A stretch of 64,000 nucleotides of DNA from Brevundimonas vesicularis NBRC 12165. Its GTDB lineage: Bacteria > Pseudomonadota > Alphaproteobacteria > Caulobacterales > Caulobacteraceae. Of the stretch, positions 26,118-34,365 are shown one piece after another. Below the pieces are notes generated by a model. That model was not told where the DNA came from and searched no databases. It saw nothing but the letters and a program-made list of their open reading frames with translations. Both the position numbers and the translations under genes were made by a program. The stretch's first letter is position 1. Every line of letters starts with the position of its first letter. The stretch is taken from NCBI RefSeq assembly GCF_001592205.1, contig NZ_BCWM01000003.1:124001-188000 (forward strand), read 5' to 3'.

Positions 26118-26304
26118 ATCTGTCGGGGCAGGTCTCCTGGCTCACGGGTCACGGCTTCGGGTCCGGCCTTCCCAACGTACGAAGACGTCAGTGACACGAA
26201 ATGGACCTTCGGCTCGCCGCTCACAGTTGCGGGGGCAGCGCTGGCATCGCACCGGCTTCCCTCTTAGCTCCGCGTCGCCCGGAGGCGACGCGCAGAACCT
26301 CGAC
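26118..26304 (-). ncRNA. Cobalamin (B12) riboswitch upstream of mesX-mesD
   Basis: On the minus strand the conserved core is present in order: a 5' stem-loop (gtcgcctccgggcgac), agggaagccggtgcga, the B12-box-like ctgccccCgcaactgtga (complement of 26221-26238), variable arms, then gtcactg, and a 3' part gagccaggagacctgcc. These match the cobalamin riboswitch consensus closely. Binding of adenosylcobalamin normally shuts off expression. Here the controlled genes encode a B12-independent methionine synthase, which makes sense as a backup used when B12 is scarce. Borders are approximate. Confidence 0.93.
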
Positions 26305-26310
26305 CGCCTC

Positions 26311-26339
26311 ATGAGACGCGCACTCGACGCCGAAGTCAA
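26311..26339 (-). promoter_or_regulatory. Sigma-70-like promoter for the mesX-mesD leader
   Basis: On the minus strand TTGACT (26339-26334), a 17-base spacer and TCTCAT (26316-26311). Transcription would start a few bases later, just at the 5' edge of the riboswitch. Position and spacing agree well. Confidence 0.6.
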
Positions 26340-26345
26340 GAAACC

Positions 26346-26363
26346 CATAAGGATATCCTTATG
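26346..26363. promoter_or_regulatory. 18-bp perfect palindrome, operator next to the mesX promoter
   Basis: cataaggatatccttatg is perfectly self-complementary and strikingly AT-rich for this genome. It ends 7 bases upstream of the -35 hexamer of the mesX promoter and lies 28 bases past the stop of the permease gene. The shape resembles dimeric repressor operators; a methionine-cycle (SAM or SAH) sensor is a plausible binder, as inference. Confidence 0.6.
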
Positions 26364-26391
26364 TGTTTGGCCGGCGTTGGCTTAGCCGTCG

Positions 26392-28905
26392 TCAATCCGA
26401 ACGAAGAGCCAGCGCCGGTCGTTGCGAAAGGGCGTGCACGGCCGCCACACCGCCGCCCAAGGCCGCGACGCCCGTGGCGCTGGTAAGAAGAAGAACGACG
26501 CCGGGCCAGTCCACGCTCCAGCTTGCCTTGAAGGCGAGGGTCACGACCGGCCACGCGCCGGCGGCGCCGAGAAGGAGGCCGGCGAGACCGGCGATCGCGC
26601 CGACCAGGCTGTACTCCACGAGATAGGCGGTTAGAATCTGGGCGTGGGAACCGCCCAGCACCTTGAGCACGGCGGCCTCGCGCGCCCGCTCGCGCACGCC
26701 CGCCGCAATGGCCCCGATCAGGACGAGCAGGCCCGCGAGACCGGCGACGGCCGCGGCCCCGCGAATGGCCAGGGCGAGGCGGTCGAACAGGGTGGCGGCG
26801 GCCTCGAGCTGCTCGCGGACGCTGATGATGTTCACCTCTCGGAAGTCTGCGCCCAGCGCCTGCGTCAGGGCGCGTTCTTCGGCGGGGGAGGCGCGGGCGA
26901 TGGCGACGCTGCGCGGATTGGCGCCTTGGATGGCGGCTGCGTTCAGGACGAGCAGAAAGTTGGTCCCGAACCCGCCCGGCTCGGTCCGACGAAGGGCGGC
27001 GATGCGCACATCCATCTCGCGGCCCAGCAGTTGCAGGGTCAGGCTGTCGCCCACCTTGAGATCGGCGGCCTTGGCCAGATCCCGAGAGAGCGCGATCTGA
27101 GGCGGACCGGCATAGTCGGCGGCCCACCATTTGCCGGACACGACATTCGCATCGTCCGGCGCGCCGGCTAGGGCGGACAGGAGAATATCCTGATCGAAGG
27201 CCCAGCGTTCGCCTTGAGGCAGGGCGTCCACATCGACCGGCGCGCCCTTCAACCGCACGATCCGCCCGGTCAGGAGGGGAAGGCGCCGATAGCGATCCGG
27301 TCCGGGCGTCGCCATCACCTTCGCCACCGCCGCATCGAACGCCGCGCCGCGATCAGCGGGGATTTCCGTGAAGACGACGGATGGGGCCGATCGTGGTGCG
27401 ACCTCGGTGATCTGACCCAGCAGGCTGGATTGGATCAGGACGACCATGGCCAGAAGCGCGACGCCCAGGCCGATGGCGGGGGAGGCGGTGCGCGCCGCCG
27501 AGCGCGGCCCGGCGAGATTGGCAAGTCCCAGCCGCACCGCCCCGCCGGCGTGTCGTCTCAAACGCCCGGCCAGGAAGGCCGCAGTACGGCCGAGCGCCCA
27601 CAGAAGGGCGAAGGCGACGACCGTGCCGCCGATCAACGCCGCCGCTGCAAGCTTGGACGGCGCGGTCCAAAGGGCCAGACCCGCCAATCCCATAGCGGCC
27701 AGGACAGCGAAGACCAGCTCGACGCCGAGAACCGGTCGGTCGGTAAGCTGGCGACGGAACAAGGCGGAAGGCGGTGTGGCGCGGGCGCGGGCCAGGGGTG
27801 CGAGCGCGAAGGCGGCGGCCGCCAGAAGGCCGAATGCTCCGGCCTTGACCAGTGGCGCCGGATAGACCGCGAAGAGGGCGGGGATGGGCAGGCTGTCCTT
27901 CGCCAGCACGCCGATGACCAGCGGTGCGACGGCCCCGATCAACAGCCCGATAGCGACCCCGACGGCGGCCAACACGCCGATCTGGATCAGATAGATGTCG
28001 CGGATCAGCCCGCCCTCGGCGCCGAGCGCCTTCAGCGTCGCGATCGACGGTTTGCGCCCCTCAAGATAGGCCGAGACAGCGCCCCCGACGCCGAGCCCGC
28101 CGGCCACCAGGGACGCAAGACCGATGAAGCCCAGGAAATACTCCAACTGATCGATCAGCCGTCCGGCGCCGGCGGCGGCCTCCGACCGATCCCGGGCTTC
28201 GAGCCGGCTCTGCGGAAACCGTTTTTCGACGCCAGCGATGGCGGCCTTGGGGTCGACGTCGCCGGGAAGGGCGATGCGCACAGCCTCGCCGAACAGGCCG
28301 CCGGGCGCGAGCAGGCCGGCCTGTTCGACGGCGGGGACCGTCGTCACCACGCGCGGCCCGAGCGCAAAGCCCCGGCCAAGTCGGTCAGGTTCGGCCAGAA
28401 GGACGGCGCGGGCGACGTACCGCGCGCCGCCGACGGTGAAGGTGTCGCCGAGCTTGAGATTCAATCGGTCCAGCAGGCCCTGTTCGACGACGGCCCCCGC
28501 TATACCGTTCTCGACGCGCAAGGCTGTAGCCAGATCCGGGGCGCCGGACATTTCGACCGCCCCGACAAGCGGGTAGGCCGCGTCGACCCCCCGCATATCG
28601 ACCAGACGACGCTGGCCGGTTCCGGTTTCGGCCATGCCGTTGGCTCGCACCGAATAGGCCACGGGTCCCATCGCGGCGAAAGCGGCGCGTTGGTCGGGGC
28701 TGAACCGGCCCTGGTCGAGGCTGAACACCACATCGCCGCCGAGAATCTCCCGCGCCTGACTGGCCAGCCCCTGGCGGAAGGCCTCTGCGGTCGATCCCGA
28801 GGCGGCGATCGCCGCCACGCCCAGCGCCAGACAGGCCAGAAAGATTCGAAATCCCGCAACTCCGGAACGGAGTTCGCGGCGGGCGAAGCGGAAGGCGAGC
28901 CTCAT
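26392..28905 (-). CDS. ABC transporter permease, FtsX/MacB type (YbbP-like)
   Basis: An 837-residue permease with two FtsX-like repeats. The N-terminal helix is GFRIFLACLALGVAAIAASG, followed by a periplasmic domain (about 40-250), helices near 260-420 (GLASLVAGGLGVGGAVSAYL), a second unit from about 480, and four helices near the C-terminus (AGLAGLLVLIGAIAAGVRER, GAIAGLAGLLLGAAGAWPVV). The family, with a YbbA-type ATPase, is a mechanotransmitter or lipid/lipoprotein-handling system rather than a classical pump. It overlaps the ATPase gene by four bases. Divergence of this pair from a TesA gene matches enterobacterial synteny. Confidence 0.87.
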   Translation of the reverse strand: MRLAFRFARRELRSGVAGFRIFLACLALGVAAIAASGSTAEAFRQGLASQAREILGGDVVFSLDQGRFSPDQRAAFAAMGPVAYSVRANGMAETGTGQRRLVDMRGVDAAYPLVGAVEMSGAPDLATALRVENGIAGAVVEQGLLDRLNLKLGDTFTVGGARYVARAVLLAEPDRLGRGFALGPRVVTTVPAVEQAGLLAPGGLFGEAVRIALPGDVDPKAAIAGVEKRFPQSRLEARDRSEAAAGAGRLIDQLEYFLGFIGLASLVAGGLGVGGAVSAYLEGRKPSIATLKALGAEGGLIRDIYLIQIGVLAAVGVAIGLLIGAVAPLVIGVLAKDSLPIPALFAVYPAPLVKAGAFGLLAAAAFALAPLARARATPPSALFRRQLTDRPVLGVELVFAVLAAMGLAGLALWTAPSKLAAAALIGGTVVAFALLWALGRTAAFLAGRLRRHAGGAVRLGLANLAGPRSAARTASPAIGLGVALLAMVVLIQSSLLGQITEVAPRSAPSVVFTEIPADRGAAFDAAVAKVMATPGPDRYRRLPLLTGRIVRLKGAPVDVDALPQGERWAFDQDILLSALAGAPDDANVVSGKWWAADYAGPPQIALSRDLAKAADLKVGDSLTLQLLGREMDVRIAALRRTEPGGFGTNFLLVLNAAAIQGANPRSVAIARASPAEERALTQALGADFREVNIISVREQLEAAATLFDRLALAIRGAAAVAGLAGLLVLIGAIAAGVRERAREAAVLKVLGGSHAQILTAYLVEYSLVGAIAGLAGLLLGAAGAWPVVTLAFKASWSVDWPGVVLLLTSATGVAALGGGVAAVHALSQRPALALRSD

Positions 28906-29594
28906 GCAGAGGCCTGCGCCGGGGCGACGACCTGGCCGTCGCGCATCGTCACGATCCGGTCCGCGCGCGCGGCGAGACGGTCGTCATGGGTCACCATGAT
29001 CAGGGCCGCGCCGCTGTCGCGCACGAGGTCGAACAGCAAGTCGGCGACCAAAGCGCCGTTGGTCCCGTCCAGATTTCCGGTCGGTTCGTCAGCGAACAGA
29101 AGCTCGGGCCCGACCGCCAGGGCGCGGGCCAGGGCGACGCGCTGCTGCTCGCCGCCGGACATCTGGTGAGGATAATGCGACCGCCGGGCGCCCAGGCCGA
29201 CCCGCTCCAGCCAGCTGCGCGCCAAGGCCACTGCTCCCGGCCTGTGGGCCAACTCCAGCGGCGCGGACACATTTTCCTCGGCCGTCATATTGGGCAGGAG
29301 GTGGAAGCTTTGAAAAACCAGAGCGGCGCGCCCCCGACGCAGGCGGGCGCGGCCGTCCTCGCCCAGCGCGGCCATATCCTGACCGAACAGCATGGCCCGA
29401 CCCCGGGTCGGGGTTTCCAGCCCTGCGGCGATGGAAATCAGCGAGGATTTGCCCGATCCGGAGGGGCCGACGATGGCGACCGTCTCGCCCGGCGCTACGA
29501 CCAGGTCCACGCCGCGAAGGATTTCCACGGGTCCTGCCGCCGAAGGCAGGGTGAGGACGACGCCGTCGAGGACGAGCGGGGCGGCTGAAGCCAT
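28902..29594 (-). CDS. ABC transporter ATP-binding protein (YbbA/LolD-like)
   Basis: A 230-residue ATPase with a complete nucleotide-binding set: Walker A VGPSGSGKSSL near residue 40, Q-loop LVFQSFHLLPNMTAEEN, signature QMSGGEQQRVALARAL, Walker B LLFADEPTGNLDG and H-loop IMVTHDD. LolD/MacB-type ATPases pair with FtsX-like permeases such as the overlapping gene downstream. The starts of this gene and of the TesA-like esterase are separated by only about 60 bases, so the divergent promoters overlap. Confidence 0.9.
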   Translation of the reverse strand: MASAAPLVLDGVVLTLPSAAGPVEILRGVDLVVAPGETVAIVGPSGSGKSSLISIAAGLETPTRGRAMLFGQDMAALGEDGRARLRRGRAALVFQSFHLLPNMTAEENVSAPLELAHRPGAVALARSWLERVGLGARRSHYPHQMSGGEQQRVALARALAVGPELLFADEPTGNLDGTNGALVADLLFDLVRDSGAALIMVTHDDRLAARADRIVTMRDGQVVAPAQASA

Positions 29595-29654
29595 CGATAT
29601 GTCGCCTGCTGGATTGGGGTGAGGAAAGCCGATCCCTATATGGGGGCGCAGATC

Positions 29655-30374
29655 ATGACTCCAAAGCCCTCCTCACCCATGCCGTCCATTCCACGCCGCA
29701 CGCTCCTGACCGGAGGGGTGGGGCTCGTGCTCGCCGGATGCAGCGCCTCGAAAGAGGACACGTCAGAGACCCCAGCTAAGCCCTCGGTCTCGCCTTCACC
29801 CACGGCCGCACCTTCGGACGGACCCGAAAAAATCGTGACCCTGTTGGGCGATTCCATCACCGCCGGATTCGGCCTACCTTCCGCCGAGGCTCTGCCTGTG
29901 CGCCTGGAACAGGCGTTGAGGGCAAAGGGGCTCAGAGTGAGGGTTCGCGGCGCCGGGGTTTCGGGCGACACGACCGGCGGCGGACTGGCCCGGGTCGGCT
30001 ACAGCGTCCAGGACGACACCGACCTGTGCGTCGTCGCCCTGGGGGGAAATGACATGCTACAGGGCGTGGATCCCAAAACGGTTCGGGCCAATCTTGAGGC
30101 GATCATCGCGTCGCTGAAGGCGCGCGATATTCCCGTCCTGCTCGCAGGGATGAAGGCCCCGCCTCAATACGGCGCCTACGCCGTCGAGTTTGACCGCATC
30201 TTCGCGGACCTGGCGCGCAAGGAAGATGTTCCGACCTATCCTTTCCTGCTGGAAGGCGTGGCCCTGGATCGCCGTTATAATCAGCCAGACGGCATCCACC
30301 CCAACGCTGAAGGGGTGCGCATCATCGTCGACGGATTGGCGCCGGTCGTGGCGGCTGCACTGTCTGGGGGTTAA
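29655..30374 (+). CDS. tesA: TesA-like SGNH esterase/lysophospholipase lipoprotein
   Basis: A 239-residue SGNH hydrolase. A twin-Arg/lipobox N-terminus (IPRRTLLTGGVGLVLAGC) is followed by a Ser/Pro-rich linker to about 65. Catalytic blocks are: block I VTLLGDSITAGFGL (Ser), block II GAGVSGDTTGGGL (Gly), block III VALGGNDMLQGV (Asn), and block V QPDGIHPNAEG (Asp and His). TesA relatives act as arylesterase, thioesterase I and lysophospholipase in the periplasm. The start is uncertain: ATGs at 29640 and 29655 and a GTG at 29619 are in frame; 29655 fits the signal best. Divergent from ybbA/ybbP, as in enterobacteria. Confidence 0.88.
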   Translation: MTPKPSSPMPSIPRRTLLTGGVGLVLAGCSASKEDTSETPAKPSVSPSPTAAPSDGPEKIVTLLGDSITAGFGLPSAEALPVRLEQALRAKGLRVRVRGAGVSGDTTGGGLARVGYSVQDDTDLCVVALGGNDMLQGVDPKTVRANLEAIIASLKARDIPVLLAGMKAPPQYGAYAVEFDRIFADLARKEDVPTYPFLLEGVALDRRYNQPDGIHPNAEGVRIIVDGLAPVVAAALSGG

Positions 30375-30521
30375 GGCAGGCGGCGAAGGTCACGGGATCG
30401 CCCTTGAACCCCCGGTCTCCCATCGCCATTTCGGGTTTGCCCCTCCTGGGCGTTTCCTCCCAGACCGACTTTCGGCCTCGTCGCCCCGCGCGACGGGGCC
30501 TATTTTTGTCCGAAACGACAC

Positions 30522-30749
30522 ATGTCCGAGCGCCTTATGCCCAAAGCCAACGACACCGAGCATCTGCGCTTCACGCTGAAGGGCGAAAGCGGCCCATTCT
30601 GGCAAACGAATGCAACGATTGCTTCAGTCGGCAGTGGAACGGCTCTGCTCGACGGCCTGGATCGCCAAATCGCCGCGCGCATCGCCGATCTCCGCCGGGC
30701 AGGAGAGGGGCGTTGGACACTCGACTTAGAGGTTCGGGCGCGGCCGTGA
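30522..30749 (+). CDS. Small hypothetical protein
   Basis: A 75-residue soluble protein (LRFTLKGESGPFWQTNATIA, DRQIAARIADLRRAGEGRWT, LDLEVRARP). The composition looks like real protein, with a beta strand, helix, beta strand layout, but I recognise no family. It starts the poorly coding kilobase between the esterase and the M14 peptidase. Confidence 0.4.
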   Translation: MSERLMPKANDTEHLRFTLKGESGPFWQTNATIASVGSGTALLDGLDRQIAARIADLRRAGEGRWTLDLEVRARP

Positions 30750-31343
30750 TTGGACCGCGTGTGCAAGCTCGTGCACCTGGGTCTGCCCGGACTCCGATGC
30801 CAGCGGCCATGGCCTATCGTCCAAACAGCTGGCTGATGGTTCGCGGCTCTTTGTCCCAAGGGGTCCGCCCGCACCGAACCCTCTGCAGATTCATCAACCG
30901 AACTTCGAACGATCGAACGCACGGCGCAACTATGCAGCCTGCGCCGTCCAACTGGTCATCAAGGCCAAGGCCATCTCTGCTCTGACCACCAGTAACGACT
31001 ACAGCACCAGCGAGGGTCGGATTGAGAGCCGGTCCAGCAACAGCTGCGAGCGTCCGAGGGGCTGGACTTCAGGCTCTACTACAGCGTGCGCGGCACGCCT
31101 CTGGGCGACTGGCGCCTGAGTGTCAACGCCAGCCGGAAGTTGAAGCTCTATCAAGAGGCCAGCGAACAGCATCAGATTCTGCTGGCCGCCTTGGCCGCCG
31201 GCACGATCTCGGGCGTCAGCATGGGCGGCGTCGAGGAACTGGTGCGCCGCAACGGCCGACCGGAATGGAAGGTTACGGCCTCCTGACCTGGAACCTGGGC
31301 CGGTGGGTGTCGCCGCGCTGATCTGGTCTCCAGACAGAAAAAT
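30750..31343 (+). other. Low-coding region, possible decayed gene
   Basis: Two plus-strand frames carry protein-like stretches that do not join. About 30750-31030 reads KQLADGSRLFVPRGPPAPNP and VIKAKAISALTTSNDYSTSE with no start. About 31027-31286, in another frame after a TGA, reads LDFRLYYSVRGTPLGDWRLS and AALAAGTISGVSMGGVEELV. This looks like one or two genes broken by indels. I do not recognise a family. Confidence 0.35.
31086..31286 (+). CDS. Small hypothetical protein, possibly a gene remnant
   Basis: A 66-residue frame from a GTG: DWRLSVNASRKLKLYQEASE, then QHQILLAALAAGTISGVSMG, ending GRPEWKVTAS. Protein-like sequence continues upstream of the start for about 20 codons, so this may be the 3' part of a longer gene. 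A strong terminator hairpin lies 58 bases after the stop. Confidence 0.35.
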   Translation: MRGTPLGDWRLSVNASRKLKLYQEASEQHQILLAALAAGTISGVSMGGVEELVRRNGRPEWKVTAS

Positions 31344-31371
31344 GGAGGCGAAGACTGCGGTCTTCGCCTCC
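31344..31371 (-). terminator. Terminator after the M14 peptidase gene
   Basis: ggaggcgaagac (31344-31355) and gtcttcgcctcc (31360-31371) form a perfect 12-bp stem with a TGCG loop. Read on the minus strand it is followed by atttttctg, a proper T-run, so it ends the peptidase transcript. It may also work on the plus strand. Confidence 0.8.
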
Positions 31372-31394
31372 CTTTCGCTTGTTCGATCAGCCGA

Positions 31395-34106
31395 TCATTT
31401 CACAGTCGCCGGGCCGTAGAGAAGGGCGTTGAACAGGAAGCGGACCGACGCCCGCGCCTGGGCGCGATTGACCACGTCCGGTCCCAAGACGATGACCCTC
31501 CCTTGGCCCATCGGCGCATCGACCAGGGCGGCCGCGCCCGCCAGCTTCTCGGGGCCGATGGCCCAGCCGCTGGCCACGACGGCCGGGCTGGGATAGCGGC
31601 CCGCGACTTGCGCCCCGTCGCGCGCCGTGAAGGCGGCGTTCTCGTCGAAAAAGACGTTCAGTCGCTCGGGAGCGCCGAAGGCGAGGGGATGAGCACGGTC
31701 CACGTCCAGGGCCAGCAGGGCGCCCGGAATGAACAGCTCGGTGGAAGGCAGGGGGCGGGTGCGACCGTCGACCGTGGTCGACAGCACATCGTCTATGGGC
31801 GCGCCCAGCGCCATGGCCAGGCGGTGCGCGGAACCGGCTGTGACGACCGTGCCCCCGGCCTGGGCGAAGGCGGCGATCTGGGGAAGGGTTCGGTCGGCGG
31901 TGATGTCGCCCAGCCAGGCGCGATAGGTCTCTGGGATGGTGTCCGGCGCGGGCTGGCGTCGGCCGTTTCCATTCGGGAAATCGCCTGGCAGCAGGTCCGG
32001 CGCGAAGACCAGGACATCGAAATCCCGCTTCAGATCGCCGGCGTCCAGACGCTGAGGATAGACCACCTCGAACGGAAACTCGAACTGCTCCAGCAGCCAG
32101 CGTGTCCAGCCGGCGGACATGGCGCCGCCGTAGCGATCGACCAGGCCGACGCGGATCGATTTCAGCGCAATGGCGTCGCCTGACGGTCTGGCGCCGACAG
32201 CCTCGGCGTTCAGGCCCAGATCTCGCACCGCCTGAGCGACCAGGGTGCGCGAGGCGTCGCTGGCCGGGATCCAGAGGGCGCCGGGGTCTAGGGTGCGGCC
32301 GTTCGCGCGCGTCGGCTCGCGTAGCCAGAAGACCGGCTGCCCGGCCTTCAGCAGGCGGTTGGTCAGGATGAAGCCGTTGACCGGCGCATGGTCGACGACG
32401 AACCCGGCCTGACCCCGACCGCTCAGCCGACCGGCTGGCGTGGCGATCAGGTCCGGCACCCGCTCCAAGGGCGCGTCGTAGGCGTCCAGAATTCGGTCGA
32501 ACTTCACCCCCATCTGCAGGGCCAACGTATAGCCGGTGGCGTCGTAGGGCAGGGCCGGCGGCCCCCCGGGATATTGCAGATCGTGCGGGTGATCCTGGGG
32601 CTCGAACATGTCCAGCACATGCGGGCGATAGGCCTGGTTGGTGCGAACGACATAGGATCCAGTCGGATAGGTCTTGCCGGCGATGGAGAAGGCGCGCGTG
32701 GCTCGGTCCACATCCACCCCGGTCTTGATGAGACTGTTGAGGAAGGCGACAGCGGTGGGCAGGTCCGCTTGGTCCGCCGGGATCACATAGGCGCGCGGGT
32801 CGCGTTTCGCCGGATCGCGCAGCACCTTGTCATAGAGCGCGGGGTCCGCCGTGCGGCCCGATCGTTCGCCCGCCGCCGTTTCCAGCGCGTCGATGCGAGA
32901 CGGCGTCACGCGCCAGGTGTCGGTTTCGCCCTTGGCGATGGCGTTGGCGCCCATGCGCCAGATGTTGAACAGCAGCCGGTCGCGGTTGCGCGAGGCGTAG
33001 TCCAGCACCGCTCGATTGATCGAAAGGGAGTAGTCGATGGACTGGCGAAAACGCCAGGTCTGCGGCGCGACCGGCGCGGGCAGGTCGTTGCGCGGCAACT
33101 GGTTGTCGGGGACCAGGGCGATGCGACTGGGGGTCGGATGGCCCGTGATTTCGGTCAGCAGGCCGATGGCGTTGTGGAAATAGGTGATCGACCGTTCCAT
33201 GCCGTTGTTCCAGGTCGAATACGAGGCGCCGCTGCGCATCGTCGCGCCCGGCTTGCCTTCCTGGATCAGGCGGTTGTGCATGGCGGCGGCGACCTCCGAC
33301 AGGGACGTCATCGCCATCGGGTCGTAGTTGTAGTTGAAGGGGTCGCGGAAGGGCGGCATGAACACCACCGTTCCCGCCGGCGCGGTCTGGTGGTGGTTAT
33401 AGACGATCTGCGGGAACCATTCCCTGAACAGCATCCGGTTGACGTTGGTCGTCTCCGTCATCGCCGACAGATAGTAATCGCGGTTGTTGTCGTGCCCGAC
33501 ATAGGCCTGATAGAGGCGCGGCAGGCTGGCGAACTCGCGCTTGGTCGGGTCGGGCTCGCGCATGTACCAGTCCGCCACCAGATCCCAGCCGTCTGGATTG
33601 AGCGGCGCGAAGAGGATGATGACGTCGTCCAGAACCCGCAGCGCCTCAGGATCCTGTGCCGTCACCCACTCATAGACGGCGGCGATCAGCGCCTGGGGCG
33701 GCACGGTCTCGGTGGCGTGAAGCCCTCCATCGATCCAGACCACCGCCTTGCCTTCCGCCGCCAGGGCGCGCGCCGTAGCCTCGTCCACGCCTTCCGCCTT
33801 GGCTAGACGCCGGGCGATGTCGCGATAGTGATCCAGCCGCGCGATGTTGGCCGGAGATGAGACGACGGCGACATATTGCGTCCGACCCTCGGTCGAGCGG
33901 CCGATCTCAAGCAGCTTCATCCGGTCCGACTGGCCGGCGAGCGTGTGCAGATACCGTTCGAACTGCTGGTAGTTGATCAGCTGGTAATCGTCGCCGACCG
34001 CATGGCCGAACGCCTGTTCTGGCGTGGTGATCGTCTGGGCGCGGACCGACAGGGGGCAAAGAGCCAGGATGACGGCGACGACAGTCGCAGCGGAAAACAG
34101 TCTCAT
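31395..34106 (-). CDS. Secreted M14-family zinc carboxypeptidase
   Basis: A 903-residue protein with a signal peptide ending near SVRAQ (residue 23). The M14 catalytic domain spans about 40-380: the zinc-binding His and Glu lie in GGLHATETVPPQ near 130, NPDGWD carries the usual substrate-site Asn-Pro-Asp-Gly, and YNHHQTAPAGTVVF gives the third zinc ligand. The remaining 500 residues are a long C-terminal extension including a glutamine-amidotransferase-like segment (FDVLVFAPDLLPGDF, GGTVVTAGSAHRLAM) typical of large exported M14 proteins in Caulobacterales. The ATG at 34106 follows GAGGGG and starts the signal peptide. A terminator follows. Confidence 0.88.
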   Translation of the reverse strand: MRLFSAATVVAVILALCPLSVRAQTITTPEQAFGHAVGDDYQLINYQQFERYLHTLAGQSDRMKLLEIGRSTEGRTQYVAVVSSPANIARLDHYRDIARRLAKAEGVDEATARALAAEGKAVVWIDGGLHATETVPPQALIAAVYEWVTAQDPEALRVLDDVIILFAPLNPDGWDLVADWYMREPDPTKREFASLPRLYQAYVGHDNNRDYYLSAMTETTNVNRMLFREWFPQIVYNHHQTAPAGTVVFMPPFRDPFNYNYDPMAMTSLSEVAAAMHNRLIQEGKPGATMRSGASYSTWNNGMERSITYFHNAIGLLTEITGHPTPSRIALVPDNQLPRNDLPAPVAPQTWRFRQSIDYSLSINRAVLDYASRNRDRLLFNIWRMGANAIAKGETDTWRVTPSRIDALETAAGERSGRTADPALYDKVLRDPAKRDPRAYVIPADQADLPTAVAFLNSLIKTGVDVDRATRAFSIAGKTYPTGSYVVRTNQAYRPHVLDMFEPQDHPHDLQYPGGPPALPYDATGYTLALQMGVKFDRILDAYDAPLERVPDLIATPAGRLSGRGQAGFVVDHAPVNGFILTNRLLKAGQPVFWLREPTRANGRTLDPGALWIPASDASRTLVAQAVRDLGLNAEAVGARPSGDAIALKSIRVGLVDRYGGAMSAGWTRWLLEQFEFPFEVVYPQRLDAGDLKRDFDVLVFAPDLLPGDFPNGNGRRQPAPDTIPETYRAWLGDITADRTLPQIAAFAQAGGTVVTAGSAHRLAMALGAPIDDVLSTTVDGRTRPLPSTELFIPGALLALDVDRAHPLAFGAPERLNVFFDENAAFTARDGAQVAGRYPSPAVVASGWAIGPEKLAGAAALVDAPMGQGRVIVLGPDVVNRAQARASVRFLFNALLYGPATVK

Positions 34107-34217
34107 CGTTTTGGGCCCCTCGCCAATGGTGTCGAAAGACAGACGCACCGCATGCCTAGAATCCTCCAACGCAACCTGATCGTCCAGCCAGCCTGACAGA
34201 CCTTCTAGACCGAGTCG

Positions 34218-34244
34218 GCGTCCCGCCTTATCGGGCGCTTTTTT
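34218..34244 (+). terminator. Orphan intrinsic terminator on the plus strand
   Basis: gcg-t-cccg / cgggcgc (34218-34238) with a six-base loop is followed by six T residues (34239-34244). Both flanking genes are on the minus strand, so no annotated plus-strand gene uses it. It could end a small RNA or antisense RNA. Confidence 0.5.
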
Positions 34245-34365
34245 GGAGCCGAGTTCCGGCTTCGAATGCCCGTGATTGCGACCGGTTGGTCGTTCGGTCA
34301 GATGCAGTTGTGCGAAGGGGCAGGGACGCCCGATCTTCACCGCAGGATGCGCGAGCCTCGCAGTC

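Noticed and set aside
27214..29169. A 651-codon plus-strand frame opposite the ABC transporter
   Set aside because: The minus strand carries complete permease and ATPase genes; the plus frame is Arg/Gly/Gln-rich without domains.
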